A DNA stretch of 64,000 nt from Oscarella lobularis. Taxonomy: Eukaryota > Porifera > Homoscleromorpha > Homosclerophorida > Oscarellidae. Position numbers and translations under genes: made by a program. Where the stretch lies: the NCBI RefSeq assembly GCF_947507565.1, contig NC_089175.1:4329733-4393732 (forward strand), given 5' to 3'. The notes beneath the pieces were generated by a model. It searched no databases. It was not told where the DNA came from and was given only the letters and a program-made list of their open reading frames with translations. Of this stretch, positions 22,623-34,706 are shown piece by piece (within the stretch, counting starts at the first letter, position 1; each line of letters begins with the position of its first letter).

Positions 22623-23043
22623 AGAGGTTTTGTAGATATAGTAAAAGTTCATGGCATCAGGAGAGTCAGCGAGAAGGAGAGCAAATTTTTCGTTTTTGCG
22701 AAGTGATACGTCTGGGCACGGTCTGCCAGATTATTTGCATGGTCCACAAGAGAAAACACGACGTTTTTACTCCGGATTTTCTTGCAGGTATCTTTTGCAC
22801 CGGTCACTCGTGAATGCACGCGAGCCGCCGTCGAATGCACAAGCAAAGATAACAAACACACTCTTTACGCAAACAAAAGTCGCCTAAGCTTGAGACGAAC
22901 TTGACCAAATTTGGTATTACAGTACTTTCTAAACGCCGAGTCTCTGTAAAAATCCGGTACAGTGGTGACGATGACGACGTCCGCACACTATATATACGTA
23001 TGCACTCGAATCAAGAACCAGTTGAAGTGGCAAACCAGACAGA
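22623..23043. promoter_or_regulatory. Promoter region of collagen-TNF D
   Basis: Holds CCAAATTTGG, a perfect CArG box, at 22905-22914 (139 bp before the ATG), a GATGACGACGTCC bZIP-like stretch at about 22970, and TATATATA at 22989-22996 (55 bp before the ATG). The E-box pair of copies A and C is degenerate here (CACTCGTGAATGCACGCGAG). Confidence 0.55.
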
Positions 23044-24690
23044 ATGCATTGGTGCCTACTCATCCTTCTTTCTCTCGTTTCGTTTTCATATCAAAGCGAG
23101 GAAAGCAGCACGAATTTTCGTCTCCCGAAAGGAGATAAAGGAGACAGAGTATAAACTGACATCATAGTGAAGCTACGAATTTATTTTCTACTCCAACGTG
23201 TTAGGGATCTCCTGGCCACCCCGGAGTGCGTGGCATTACAGTTAGTCTACAAAGGAATACCAATCCTTTTAATAATATTAAGCGCTAGTAATAGGGTCCC
23301 AAAGGAGACAAAGGAGCACACGGAAGTGCGGGAGAAAACGGACCCAAAGTGATGCACAGCTTTGAAGTGATACCCAAACTCCAATTTTGCATAGGGTGAT
23401 CAAGGTGCTAAAGGATCTCAAGGCTTTCCCGGAAAACAGGTTTTTAATTAAGCATTTTTTCTGAAAATATATGTTAGTGTTAGAGTAGGGTCCTGCTGGT
23501 GTCATTGGTCCCACCGGTCCCCAAGGTGCAACTGGATCACAGGGACTTCGCGGAGAAACTGGACTGCAAGTAATTTATTTCATCGTCTTATAAAATCGTT
23601 CTAACTCAATTGCAGGGTGTACCCGGCATACAAGGTCCAAAAGGACAAAAGGGAGTACAGGGACTAAAGGTTTAAACTATGCCATATATGGCTGCATATG
23701 GTAACGAATTTGTAGGGAGAGATAGGATGGACAGGGCCAAGAGGAAGACGAGGAATCGACGGAATTCCTGTACAGTATTACTGAATATGCCCACGCTGCA
23801 CATATGATACTGTTAATTAAATGTAGGGCCCACCGGGCCACCCTGGAGTATCTGGACCAATTGGACTCAAAGGAGATAAAGTTAGTCAAATTGTAAACTT
23901 ATTACTGTATCTCATTATACGCAATGTTGATAAATTAGGGAATGAAGGGAGAGCGAGGATTGACTGGTCACAAAGGACAGCAGGGACTTCGAGGAATACC
24001 AGGACCTGATGTAAATGACGTGGTCTTCTGTCACAACATTCAGTTACCTCTGTCGTCTAAAATTTTAGATAGATGAACATGTTTTAAAACGACTGAAAAA
24101 AGAGGTACAAATTAAATAGTAAATTTAGCTTATTCAGCTCATCAGTGTTGTATGTATGTATGTGTGTGTGTATGTAGATTGTAGCAGATCTGAAGTCTTC
24201 ACTGAGTACAATATTGAAACCTATTGCATACCTTGTTGGTGATGGTTCTACGTGGCAAACCTATTCGCCGGGTAAGGAAAAAACGTTGAAAATACGTGTA
24301 TAAAGTATTAAACTTTTATTTATTTCAGGCCAGGTAATTACTCACTGGTCAACTAGAACGTCAGGCTCCCTTCCATCTGTCGTCCAAGGTGGAATGACGT
24401 ACAGCAATGGATATATCACTGTACCAGAATCTGGAATCTATTTTATTTACTCCAATTTGTATGCTGATGGATTATCGACACCAGACATTTGTTCATCTGC
24501 CATCTTTGTTGATTCACTTCGCATCGGCTTTACAGGAGACCATTTTGAAAGCATTTCTGACAGATCTCAACATGTTGGAATGCTTTGGAATGTGAGAAAG
24601 GGCGGCCGACTGTCTGTGAGGGTGGCATGCCGAATGAAATACGATTTTCGTCGTGACTACGCCTGTTTTGGTGCGTGGAAGATCAACTAA
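23044..24690 (+). CDS. Secreted collagen-TNF fusion protein D
   Basis: Exons 23044-23148, 23205-23240, 23295-23348, 23395-23439, 23489-23569, 23616-23669, 23716-23769, 23827-23880, 23939-24010, 24069-24104, 24178-24271, 24329-24690; 348 residues. Signal peptide (MHWCLLILLSLVSFSYQ), Gly-X-Y stalk in exons of 36-81 nt, neck and TNF-type head (KPIAYLVGDGSTW; GGMTYSNGYITVPESGIYFI; CFGAWKIN). It lies away from the other three, between the CARD-Kelch gene and V2, without a receptor neighbour. A (TGTA)n/(TG)n run at about 24150-24175 sits just before exon 11 and makes up its acceptor. Confidence 0.83.
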
Positions 24691-24852
24691 TTTTGCATTC
24701 GCTTTATCGGTAGACCCATTCAATGCAACGCACTGTGTAGCGTATTGAGCATGTCTTAAATACAGTAGTATTCGCACGTGAGATGACGTGCTCGGGAGGA
24801 AGTGATCATTAGGACTGCAAGCTGACGGCATTCCTACATTGTACGTACTAGC
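24691..24852. promoter_or_regulatory. V2 promoter region
   Basis: TTCGCACGTGAGATGACGTG at 24771-24790 combines a CACGTG E-box and a TGACGT site. The same block, with few changes, lies at about 30972-30991 upstream of V4, so the two genes share a promoter type that V1 and V5 lack. Confidence 0.5.
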
Positions 24853-27800
24853 ATGATGATGATGATGATGGCTCTTGGTCCGCTTCCCTTGCTTGTCTTC
24901 GCCGGGATCGCGAACGCCTTCGTACCGACGGCCTTCAACGAGAAACTCGCCGGCGCTGCCGACACAATCTTCGGCGGATCGTTTTCGAAAACGATCGCCG
25001 GATCGACGACGCACATCGAAATGACGCAGGCGGCGATGGCGCAAGTCGGTCGCGCACTCCTTCAGAAACGCCGCCTTCTTCCCGCCTCATTCACAAGCGA
25101 CGACCCGAACGAAATCGTTCGCGCCGCATTCGGAAACTCGGCGTCAGCTGAGGGCTTCGTCGCCGCCATTGCGACGGTAACAACGGCGAACGCCGACGTC
25201 GACGCGGAGGATCCGGACAGCACGGCGGCCCATTTCGACGCGGAGAACTTTCTCGTCGGCAACGAGCGTCTTCTCGCTCTCTACAGCGCCGCCGTGCGAA
25301 GCGTCGTCGCGGGGGAGTACGACGACGCTCGCACGTCGATCGGGCAACTCCTACACGGTCTACAGGACTTCTACAGTCACTCGAATTGGATCGAACTCGG
25401 TAATACGAAGCCGAACGAGAATCTCGCCATTCGCGGACGTCAACCGACGAACATAGCTCCGCCGCGCGTTCCCACGTGCCAAGATTGTCCGGGCGGCCTT
25501 CTCACGCTACGTCGAGAATCGTGTCGGAATAATCTCGTCACGAGTTTCATCACAAGCGGCTACTATCCGAAACAGGATCGCCAAAAACCCGATGCGAAGG
25601 ACCTGATCGGGGGCGGTGCGAACGACGAGGGGAAGTGTAGTCACGGGGGCGTCATCGATGTGACGTCACTGAAACAGGCGACAGGCGGCATCAATAAAGA
25701 TAGTACGAGTGCGATTTTTTCGCCGCATAACTATTTGCACAAGGATGCGGCAGGAGTTGCGACGGCCGCTACCGTTGCTTTGCTCAATAGCCTTTGGGAT
25801 CACGTCGACGACGATCGATTCACGCGTTTCATGGGGCTCGATTACGGAGCGACGATCAGTTTTGTCTTCGACACGACGTCGACGTTACGAGACGATATGC
25901 TAGAGGCTTATAGGCAGATGAGCACTTCGTTCGGCAATTCGCCATCGCTGCGACCAAGCGACTTTTTCTTCGTGCCGTTCAACGACCAAGGTAATGAATG
26001 ACGTATACATGTACGAGGCTTTCAGTTTTTGCCGTGTTGACAGATTTTGGAGGCTTATATGAAACTCGCATACCAGCTGAGTTTGAAAACAAAATTTCTT
26101 CCGTTAGGACATCTGTGTCCTCTGCTGGTGAAAGTCTTGCAGTCAGCGGCCTTATTCTCGCACTCAGAAGCAGCAAGAAAGGATCCACCATCTACCTATT
26201 TACGGACAACGGTGCCAACGACTTCAATCGATACCCTGAAGCTGTAGCTCTTTTCTCAGCTAAACGAGTCAAAGTAGTCGTCGTCGTTGGCAATTCCTCG
26301 CTGAATCTATGGCGACCGGACAGAGGAATCGATTCCCATTCGATTTACAACTATTTGGCGGAGGTATCCGGTGGTCAAGTGCTGTCAGAAATCACGTCAA
26401 AGACCGGACACGCTCTACGACTCGCCTCGTCGTTCGTCGACGCGACTGACATCAGTCTAGCGCAATACGAATCAACGACGCCTTCGGGACCCTTTGGTGT
26501 AAACGTGACTGTGACTGTCGATGATCTCGTGACGAACATGACCGTTTCTTTGAGCGGAAGAAATCCTTCTCTAAGACTGACTAAACCCAACGGTCAGGCT
26601 CCGGCGTTGGAGCAAGACGACGTCGCTCAGACGGGCAATGCTGTTTTTGCTGTTGTACATAGTCCGGATCGCGGCTCGTGGACTGTGCAAGTGATCAACA
26701 CTGAGAGCCGCTTTGATTTGCTCGTCAAAGGCACGAGTTCGCTTAACTTCGTTCCTAGTCTCGTCCAGGCAAACTTTAATAACAGTCACCCAGGAATGTT
26801 TCCCATACTAGGCCAGCCGAGAATCGGTATAGGAAGACAGAGAATTTAGGAAATATTGATAATGTTTTATCTTGCTTTAGGCGATTTGGTTACCGTACGA
26901 TTGTCGGTTAACGGTCTTCCCAGTGGAGGTACCGTGGACAAGGTTCTCTTCGTACTAGAAAACACGACCCTCGTTGGGGAATATGTCGCCGTTCTTTTTG
27001 ACGACACAACCGACAATATTTTATACGTGACCCAAGGAGAAGCTACCGTTCCGGCCGAACCGTTCAACATCGCGATTTCGGGACAATATAACGGGCGGAC
27101 GTTCGTTCGTCTCGCTCACACTCTCATAACTCCCGTTGCATTCAAAGTGGAAACCGTAGCCAATTCGCGACGCAGCGTCAAACAGGGAAATAAATTGGGT
27201 TTGCAATTTGTAGTATCAACGGCGAATATCGAGGCGGAATATCTCGATATTACGGTCGAAGCCGAGGATCTATTGGGCCTGGCCGGCGCACCGCAACCGA
27301 GTTCGTTTCGTCTCGCCGCTGACAGTTCGGAGACGGTTGCGATTGAGATTGCTGTACCGACGTGCTTTCCTCTAACGTCTCTTGACAGCGTTGTGATCGT
27401 TGTCAGGTCACAGACAACCAATGAGACGAGCTCGTTTCTTACAAAGGTTTTTGTTGATTCTCAGGTAAGCCTAAGGGATGTAGAAGCTTTGACTATTATA
27501 TGCATAAAGCGAGTCTCTCTTTTTGATTGTCTTGTTTGTTTCTAGTTTAATGACTATGATCCACCGATTTGTTTCGTCGACTACGTCAACTCGACGTCGT
27601 GCACGCCAAACGATTGCACTGGAAACTGGTCTTCTTCCGTGACGATTCTCGACAAAGGATCGCATTTGGATTCTATTGGAGTTGAATCGTCAACTGCTTC
27701 GATTTCTCATCCCGATCTTTCTACGAGTCGCAATGCGTTCGTCACGGCAACAGTCACGGCGTCTTGCTGTACGGAAAGCGTCACAGTGAACGTGGCAGAT

Positions 27801-28309
27801 GCGTCAGGAAATCAAGCTACGTGCACGCCAACGAAGACGTCAACGACTGAAAGTAACTGTGACCAAGCACCTTGCCTGAACGGAGGCCGGTGCCAAGGAC
27901 CCAACAGCTGCTTGTGTCGCGGGGGATATTTTGGGAACAACTGTGGTCAAGGTAAACGCAATTCTTCGAGAGCGAGAATGCACTTATTTTCTATTCACTA
28001 GAGGGCTGTCAGAAGCCGAGTGCTCCTCTAAACGGCGTACTCAACGGAGACGCAACAGCTTTTCAAGAAGGACAATTGGCCAACTTTTCGTGCACTGATC
28101 CTTTTGAGCTTACAGGTGATAACCTACTCACTTGTTGTCCTTTCGGATGGGCAGGATCAACGCCTTTTTGCCTTTCCAGCGGTAAAAATAACGCGACTGT
28201 GCTTGCCTTCTCACTAATGTATTTAGGATCCACTGTTTCGGCAAACGCAATGATTGTGACTTTCGTGCTAGTTCTTGGGGTAGTTGTTTGGAGGTTTATA
28301 GCACACTAA
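24853..28309 (+). CDS. V2: Het-C/VWA7-type surface protein
   Basis: Six exons: 24853-25990, 26044-26826, 26881-27464, 27546-27951, 28002-28181, 28227-28309; 1,057 residues from the first of several in-frame ATGs (the start is a run of six Met codons; the last, at 24868, would give the tightest signal peptide). Same domain order as V1: Het-C-like LHGLQDFYSHSNWIE, VWA with DTTST, EGF, sushi and a C-terminal hydrophobic stretch (AMIVTFVLVLGVVVWRFIAH). The short charged end after the hydrophobic run could equally be a cytoplasmic stub, so GPI versus single-pass is open. Exon 4 is almost identical to that of V1 and V4, whereas exon 1 differs more, which suggests gene conversion among copies. Confidence 0.82.
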
Positions 28310-28492
28310 GACGATTATATGAACTGTTTTATGGACTGTTTTATCACGGTGAAAGTAGTGATAATTTTTCCTGCTTGAGCTGTGCCCTGATAATAATAAA
28401 TAGATCACCTTTCGGTCCAGCCGTCACCGTATCTTTGGCAAAATTTTCCAAGGTGTCAGAACGTCAAAACTAAAAGTAAAGACTGTGTTGCA

Positions 28493-28500
28493 TATATATA
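28493..28500 (+). promoter_or_regulatory. TATA box of V3 (V5-type promoter)
   Basis: ATATATAT in GTGTTGCATATATATAGC, 40-47 bp before the V3 ATG. The preceding ~70 bp match the V5 promoter (about 34610-34660), which shows that the V3 5' end came from a V5-like gene. Confidence 0.45.
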
Positions 28501-28539
28501 GCAAGGCCCGGCCGTTTGAAGAGCAAAGCCTGACTTAGG

Positions 28540-30415
28540 ATGATTCGACTCTGCATCTTTCTGTGCTACGCTTCCACTGCAACCAACGGATTCGTACCGA
28601 CAGGGCTCCACGGCGACGGGAAGTGCAGTCACGGCGGCGTCATCGATCTTACGTCGCTGAGACACGCGACGGGCGGCATCAATAAGGATAGTACGAGCGA
28701 GGTTATTTCGCCGCATAACTATTTGCACGTGGAGGCGGCACGAGTTGCGACGGCCGCTACTGTCGTCTTGCTCAATAGTCTTTGGGATCGCGTCGGCGAC
28801 GATTTGTTCACGCGTTTTATGAGACTCGATTACGGAGCGACGATCAGCTTTGTCTTCGACACGACGTCGACGTTGCGAGACGATATGATTGAAGCTTATA
28901 GGCAGATGAGCGCGTCGTTCGCCAATTCGCCGTCGCTGCGACCGAGCGACTTTTTCTTCGTGCCGTTCAACGACCAAGGTAATGACCTACGAATGACGAA
29001 ATCTCCAATTTTCAGTTATTGCCGTGCTGACAGATTTTGGAGGACTCTATCGAACTCGCATTCCAGCTGACTTCGAAAACAGAATTTCTTCCGCTAAGAC
29101 TTCTGTATCCTCTGCTAGTGAAAGTCTCGCAGTCAGCGGCCTTATTCTCGCACTCAGAAGCAGCAAGAAAGGATCCACCATCTACCTATTTACGGACAAC
29201 GGTGCCAACGACTTCAATCGATACCCTGAAGCCGTCGCTCTTTTCTCAGCTAAACGAGTCAAAGTCGTTGTCGTCGTTGGCAATTCCTCGCTGAATCTAT
29301 GGCGACCGGACAGAGGAATCGATTCCCATTCGATTTACAACTATTTGGCGGAGGTATCCGGTGGTCAAGTGCTGTCAGAAATCACGTCAAAGACCGGACA
29401 CGCTCTACGACTCGCCTCGTCGTTCGTCGACGCGACTGACATCAGTCTAGCTCAATACGAATCAACGACGCCTTCGGGACCCTTCGGTGTAAACGTGACT
29501 GTGACTGTCGATGATCTCGTGACGAGTATGACCCTTTCTTTTTAAGCGGAAAAAATCCGACTCTCAGACTGACTAAACCTCACGGTCAGCCGCCTGTGTT
29601 TGAGCAAAACAACATCGCTCAGTCAGAGAACACCGCTTTTGCTATTGTGCACAGTCCGGATCGATCGAGGCTCGTGGACTATGCATGCAAGTGATCAACA
29701 CCGAGAGCCGCTTTGATTTGCTCGTCAAAGGCACGAGTTGTACCTAGTCTCGTCCAGGCAAACCTTCAATAACTCATCCAGGATTGTTTTCCATACCAGC
29801 CCAGAATAGGTACACCCATAGGACAAAAAATTTGGAAATAATCTTTCGTCTTGCTTTAGGCGACTTGGTTACCGTACGATTGTCAGTTAGCGGTCTTAAT
29901 TTCCGATGGAGGTACCGTGGACAAGGTCCTTTTCTTACTAGAAAACACGACCCTCGTTGGGGAATATGTCGCCGTTCTTTTCGACGATACAACCGACAAT
30001 AATTTATATGTGACCCAAGGAGAAGCTACCGTTCCGGCGGAGCCTCAACATCGCGATTTTGGGACGATATTTCGTTCGTCTCGCTCACACTCTCATAACG
30101 CCCGTTGCATTCAAAGTGGAAACTGTACCTAAATCACGAAGCAGCGTCAAACAGGGAAATAAATTGGGTTTGAAATTTGTAGTGTCAACGGCGAATATCG
30201 AGGCGGAATATCTCGATATGACGGTCGAAACCGAGGATCAATTGGGCCTGACCGGCGTGCTGCAACCGAGTTCGTTTTGTCTCGCCGCTGACAGTTTGCA
30301 GACGGTTGCGATCTTTCCTCTAACTTCTCTTGACAGCGTTGTGATCGTTGTCAGATCACAGACGACCAATGAGACGAGCTCGTTTCTTACAAACGTTTTC
30401 GTCGATTCGCAGTAA
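28540..30415 (+). pseudogene. V3: mosaic, broken V gene
   Basis: Exon 1 (28540-28978) begins with a V5-type signal peptide (MIRLCIFLCYASTATNGFVP) and then jumps to GDGKCSHGG, so about 210 residues including the Het-C motif are missing. Exon 2 from 29034 matches V2/V4 until about 29530, where a TTTTTAAG change gives a stop; after that the sequence matches V1 instead (PVFEQN). Exon 3 (about 29862-30415) has several small deletions and insertions that change frame. The exon 3 donor is lost (CAGTAAGC) and exons 4-6 are absent; instead the 3' flank of V1 follows. A dead recombinant of at least three parents. Confidence 0.8.
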
Positions 30416-30419
30416 GCCT

Positions 30420-30945
30420 AAGGGATTGCATGACTAGTTTTATAGGGATGATTCTGACGCTTTTGCTTTTGCCTATGGCAGAATAGTATATAAAGTATGA
30501 AATGGTGTCTTGAGCTCTGCTCCAATAGCGGCTAAGCCCATCACCGCCTTGTCGAGGTGTTCCTCTACTTTCACCATGTTGCCTTGCCGTACGGAAACAT
30601 CTCTCGTAGATAGACGAATTCATCGTTCGTCTCTCGAGGCAGTCAGATCGTCCGAAGATGCCCAAGAACAGGCCTTTGCGCCTCCTTTGACCACGGTAGA
30701 GCAACGTTAGATCCGGGTGGTCACTGAAACTGAAACTGCAAACTCTGTGCAAATCCGTGGGATAAAGTTGTCATTCCTCGCCTCGACGCACTCGTATGGG
30801 CAATCGACGTCGAAGGCGAGCTTCTCGATCGTCTGACGGCGCGGATTGATCACACGCGACGACATGGAATTCCTTCGTCTTCCTTCCGTCACAAAACGCA
30901 ACAAAGCACGCGAACTCCTTATGAATGCAAAGGAGACAGCAAGGC
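30420..30945 (+). pseudogene. CARD relic 2 with its old upstream region
   Basis: Repeats the interval from the V1 3' end to the CARD exon (about 20935-21480). The part from about 30740 matches the CARD exon (AAATCCGTGGGATAAAGTTG; GAGCTTCTCGATCGTCTGAC), but the ATG is lost, single-base indels break the frame, and it stops after GAACTCCTTATGAATGCAAA. No Kelch exon remains. Together with V3 this is a decayed duplicate of the V1/CARD-Kelch pair. Confidence 0.7.
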
Positions 30946-31050
30946 ACTGTGGTCCGACGTCTGGAACAATAGTATTCGCACGTGAGATGACGTGTTCCGA
31001 GGGAAGTGATCATTAGGACCGTAAGCTGACGGCAATATTGACCACTTCCT

Positions 31051-34000
31051 ATGATGATGGCTCTTGGTCCTCTTCTCTTGCTTGTCGTCGCTGGGATCGC
31101 GAACGCCTTCGTACCGACGGCCTTCAACGAGAAACTCGCCGGCGTTGCCGACACAATCTTCGGCGGATCCTTTTCGTCAACGACCGCCGGATCGACGACG
31201 CACATCGAAATGACTACGGCGGCGATGGCGCAAGTCGGTCGCGCACTCCTTCAGAAACGCCGCCTTCTTCCCGCCTCATTCACAAGCGACGACCCGAACG
31301 AAATCGTTCGCGCCGCATTCGGAAACCCGGCGTCAGCTGAGGACTTTGTCGCCGCCATTGCGACGGTAACAACGGCGAACGCCGACGTCGACGCCGAGGA
31401 TCCGGACAGCACGGCGGCCCATTTCGACGCGGAGAACTTTCTCGTCGGCAACGAGCGTCTTCTCGCTCTCTACAGCGCCGCCGTGCGAAGCGTCGTCGCG
31501 GGGGAGTACGACGACGCTCGCACGTCGATCGGGCAACTCCTACACGGTCTACAGGACTTCTATAGTCACTCGAATTGGATCGAACTCGGTAATACGAAGC
31601 CGAACGAGAATCTCGCCATTCGTGGACGTCAACCGACGAACATAGCTCCGCCGCGCGCTCCCACGTGTCAAGATTGTCCAGGCGGCTTTCTCACCCTACG
31701 TCGAGAATCGTGTCGGAATAACCTCGTCACGAGTTTCATCACAAGTGGCTACTATCCAAAACAGGATCGCCAAAAACCCGATGCGAAGGACCTGATTGGC
31801 GGCGGTGCGAACGACGAGGGGAAGTGCAGTCACGGGGGCGTCCTCGATGTGACGTCACTGAAACACGCGACGGGCGGCATCAATAAGGATAGTACGAGCG
31901 CGATTTTTTCGCCGCATAACTATTTGCACCAGGATGCGGCACTAGTTGCGACGGCCGCTACCGTCGCTTTGCTCAATAGCCTTTGGGATCGCTTCGACAA
32001 CGATCGATTCACGCGTTTCATGGGGCTCGATTACGGAGCGACGATCAGTTTTGTCTTCGACACGACGTCGACGTTGCGAGACGATATGATAGAGGCTTAT
32101 AGGCAGATGAGCACTTCGTTCGCCAATTCGCCGTCGCTGCGACCGAGCGACTTTTTCTTCGTGCCGTTCAACGACCAAGGTAATGACCTACGAATGTACG
32201 AAATCTCCAATTTTCAGTTATTGCCGTGCTGACAGATTTTGGAGGACTCTATCGAACTCGCATTCCAGCTGACTTCGAAAACAAAATTTCTTCCGCTAAG
32301 ACTTCTGTATCCTCTGCTAGTGAAAGTCTCGCAGTCAGCGGCCTTATTCTCGCACTCAGAAGCAGCAAGAAAGGATCCACCATCTACCTATTCACGGACA
32401 ACGGTGCCAAGGACTTCAATCGATACCCTGAAGCCGTCGCTCTTTTCTCAGCTAAACGAGTCAAAGTCGTTGTCGTCGTTGGCAATTCGTCGCTAAATCT
32501 ATGGCGACCGGACAGAGGAATCGATTCCCATTCGATTTACAACTATTTGGCGGAAGTATCCGGTGGTCAAGTGCTGTCAGAAATCACGTCAAAGACCGGA
32601 CACGCTCTACGACTCGCCTCGTCGTTCGTCGACGCGACTGACATCAGTCTAGCCCAATACGAATCAACGACGCCTTCGGGCCCCTTCGGTGTAAACGTGA
32701 CTGTGACTGTCGATGATCTCGTGACGAACATGACCGTTTCTTTGAGCGGAAGAAATCCTTCTCTAAGACTGACTAAACCCAACGGTCAGGCTCCGGCGTT
32801 GGAGCAAGACGACGTCGCTCAGACAGGCAATGCTGCTTTCGCTGTTGTACATAGTCCGGATCGAGGCTCGTGGACTGTGCAAGTAATCAACACTGAGAGT
32901 CGCTTCGATTTGCTCGTCAAAGGCACGAGCTCGCTCAACTTTGTACCCAGTCTCGTACAGGCAAACTTTAATACCAGTCACCCAGGAATGTTTCCCATAC
33001 TAGGCCAGCCGAGAATCGGTATAGGAAGACAGAGAATTTAGGAAATATTGATAAGTTTTTTTATCTTGCTTTAGGCGACTTGGTTACCGTACGATTGTCG
33101 GTTAACGGTCTTCCCGATGGAGGTACCGTGGACAAGGTTCTCCTCGTACTAGAAAACACGACAGTCGTGGGGGAATACACCACCGTTCTTTTTGACGACA
33201 CAACCGACAATATTTTATACGTGACCCAAGGAGAAGCTACCGTTCCGGCCGAACCGTTCAACATCGCGATTTCGGGACAATATAACGGACGGACTTTCGT
33301 TCGTCTCGCTTACACTCTCATAACGCCCGTTGCATTCAAAGTGGAAACCGTCGCCAATTCGCGACGCAGCGTCAAACAGGGAAATAATTTGGGTTTGCAA
33401 TTTGTAGTGTCAACGGCGAATATCGAGGCGGAATATCTCGATATTACGGTCGAAGCCGAGGATCTATTGGGCCTGACCGGCGCACCGCAACCGAGTTCGT
33501 TTCGTCTCGCCGCTAACAGTTCGGAGACGGTTGCGATTGAGGTTGCAGTACCGACGTGCTTTCCTCTAACTTCTCTTGATGGCGTTGTCATCGTCGTCAG
33601 GTCACAGACAACCAATGAGACGAGCTCGTTTCTCAAAAAAATTTTTGTTGATTCTCAGGTATCCGTAGGGCTTTTCTTTCAGTCTCTTTCAGACTAATTG
33701 TGCCTTAGTTTAATGACTATGATCCGCCGGTTTGCTTCGTCGACTACGTCAACTCGACGTCGTGCACGCCAAACGATTGCACTGGAAATTGGACTTCTTC
33801 TGTGACGATTCTCGACAAAGGATCGCATTTGGATTCTATTGGAGTTGAATCGTCAACTGCTTCGATTTCTCATCCCGATCTTTCTACGAGTCGCAATGCG
33901 TTCGTCACGGCAACGGTCACGGCGTCTTGCTGTACGGAAAGCGTCACAGTGAACGTGGCAGATGCGTCAGGAAATCAAGCTACATGCACGCCAATGAAGA

Positions 34001-34474
34001 CGTCAACGACTGAAAGTAACTGTGACCAAGCACCTTGCCTGAACGGGGGCCGGTGCCAAGGACCCAACAGCTGCTTGTGTCTCGGGGGATATTTTGGAAA
34101 CAACTGCAGTCAAGGTAAACACGATTTTTCAGCGAGAATGTAGTAACTTTCTATTCACTAGAGGGCTGTCAGAAGCCGAGTGCTCCTCTAAACGGCGTAC
34201 TCAACGGAGACGCCACTGCTTTTCAAGAAGGACAATTGGCCAACTTTTCGTGCACTGATCCTTTTGAGCTTACTGGTGATAACCTACTCACTTGTTGTCC
34301 GTTCGGATGGGCAGGATCAACGCCTTTTTGTCTTTCCAGCGGTAAAAATAACGCGGCTGAGCTTGCCTTTCTCACTAATTTTGTTATTTAGGATCCACTG
34401 TTTCGGCAAACTCAATGATCGTGACCTTCGTGCTAGTTCTTGGGGTGGTTGTGTGGAGGTTTATGGCACACTAA
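31051..34474 (+). CDS. V4: Het-C/VWA7-type surface protein
   Basis: Six exons: 31051-32179, 32236-33018, 33075-33658, 33709-34114, 34162-34341, 34392-34474; 1,054 residues. Signal peptide MMMALGPLLLLVVAGIANA; Het-C-like LHGLQDFYSHSNWIE; VWA with DTTST and FTDNGAKDF; EGF (CLNGGRCQGPNSCLC); sushi; tail AHSMIV-type hydrophobic segment ending WRFMAH. It is the closest relative of V2 across exons 1-3 and they share the promoter block. All splice sites are GT-AG and all phases agree. Confidence 0.82.
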
Positions 34475-34651
34475 GACGATTATATGTACTGTTTTATGGA
34501 CTGTTTACCACGATGAAAGTAGAAGAGATTTTTCCTGCAAGAGCGCTACACAGATGTGCACTGATATAATAGATCACCTTTCAGTCCAACCGTCACTGTG
34601 TATATTTTCTAAGGTGCCGGAATATCAAAACTAAAACTGAAGACTGTGTTG

Positions 34652-34657
34652 TATATA
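34652..34657 (+). promoter_or_regulatory. TATA box of V5
   Basis: TATATA in GTGTTGTATATAGTG, 50 bp before the V5 ATG, at the same place as in V3. Confidence 0.45.
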
Positions 34658-34706
34658 GTGAGATCAAGACCCGTTCGAAGAGCATCCTCCTAAAAGCCTG
34701 ACATAG

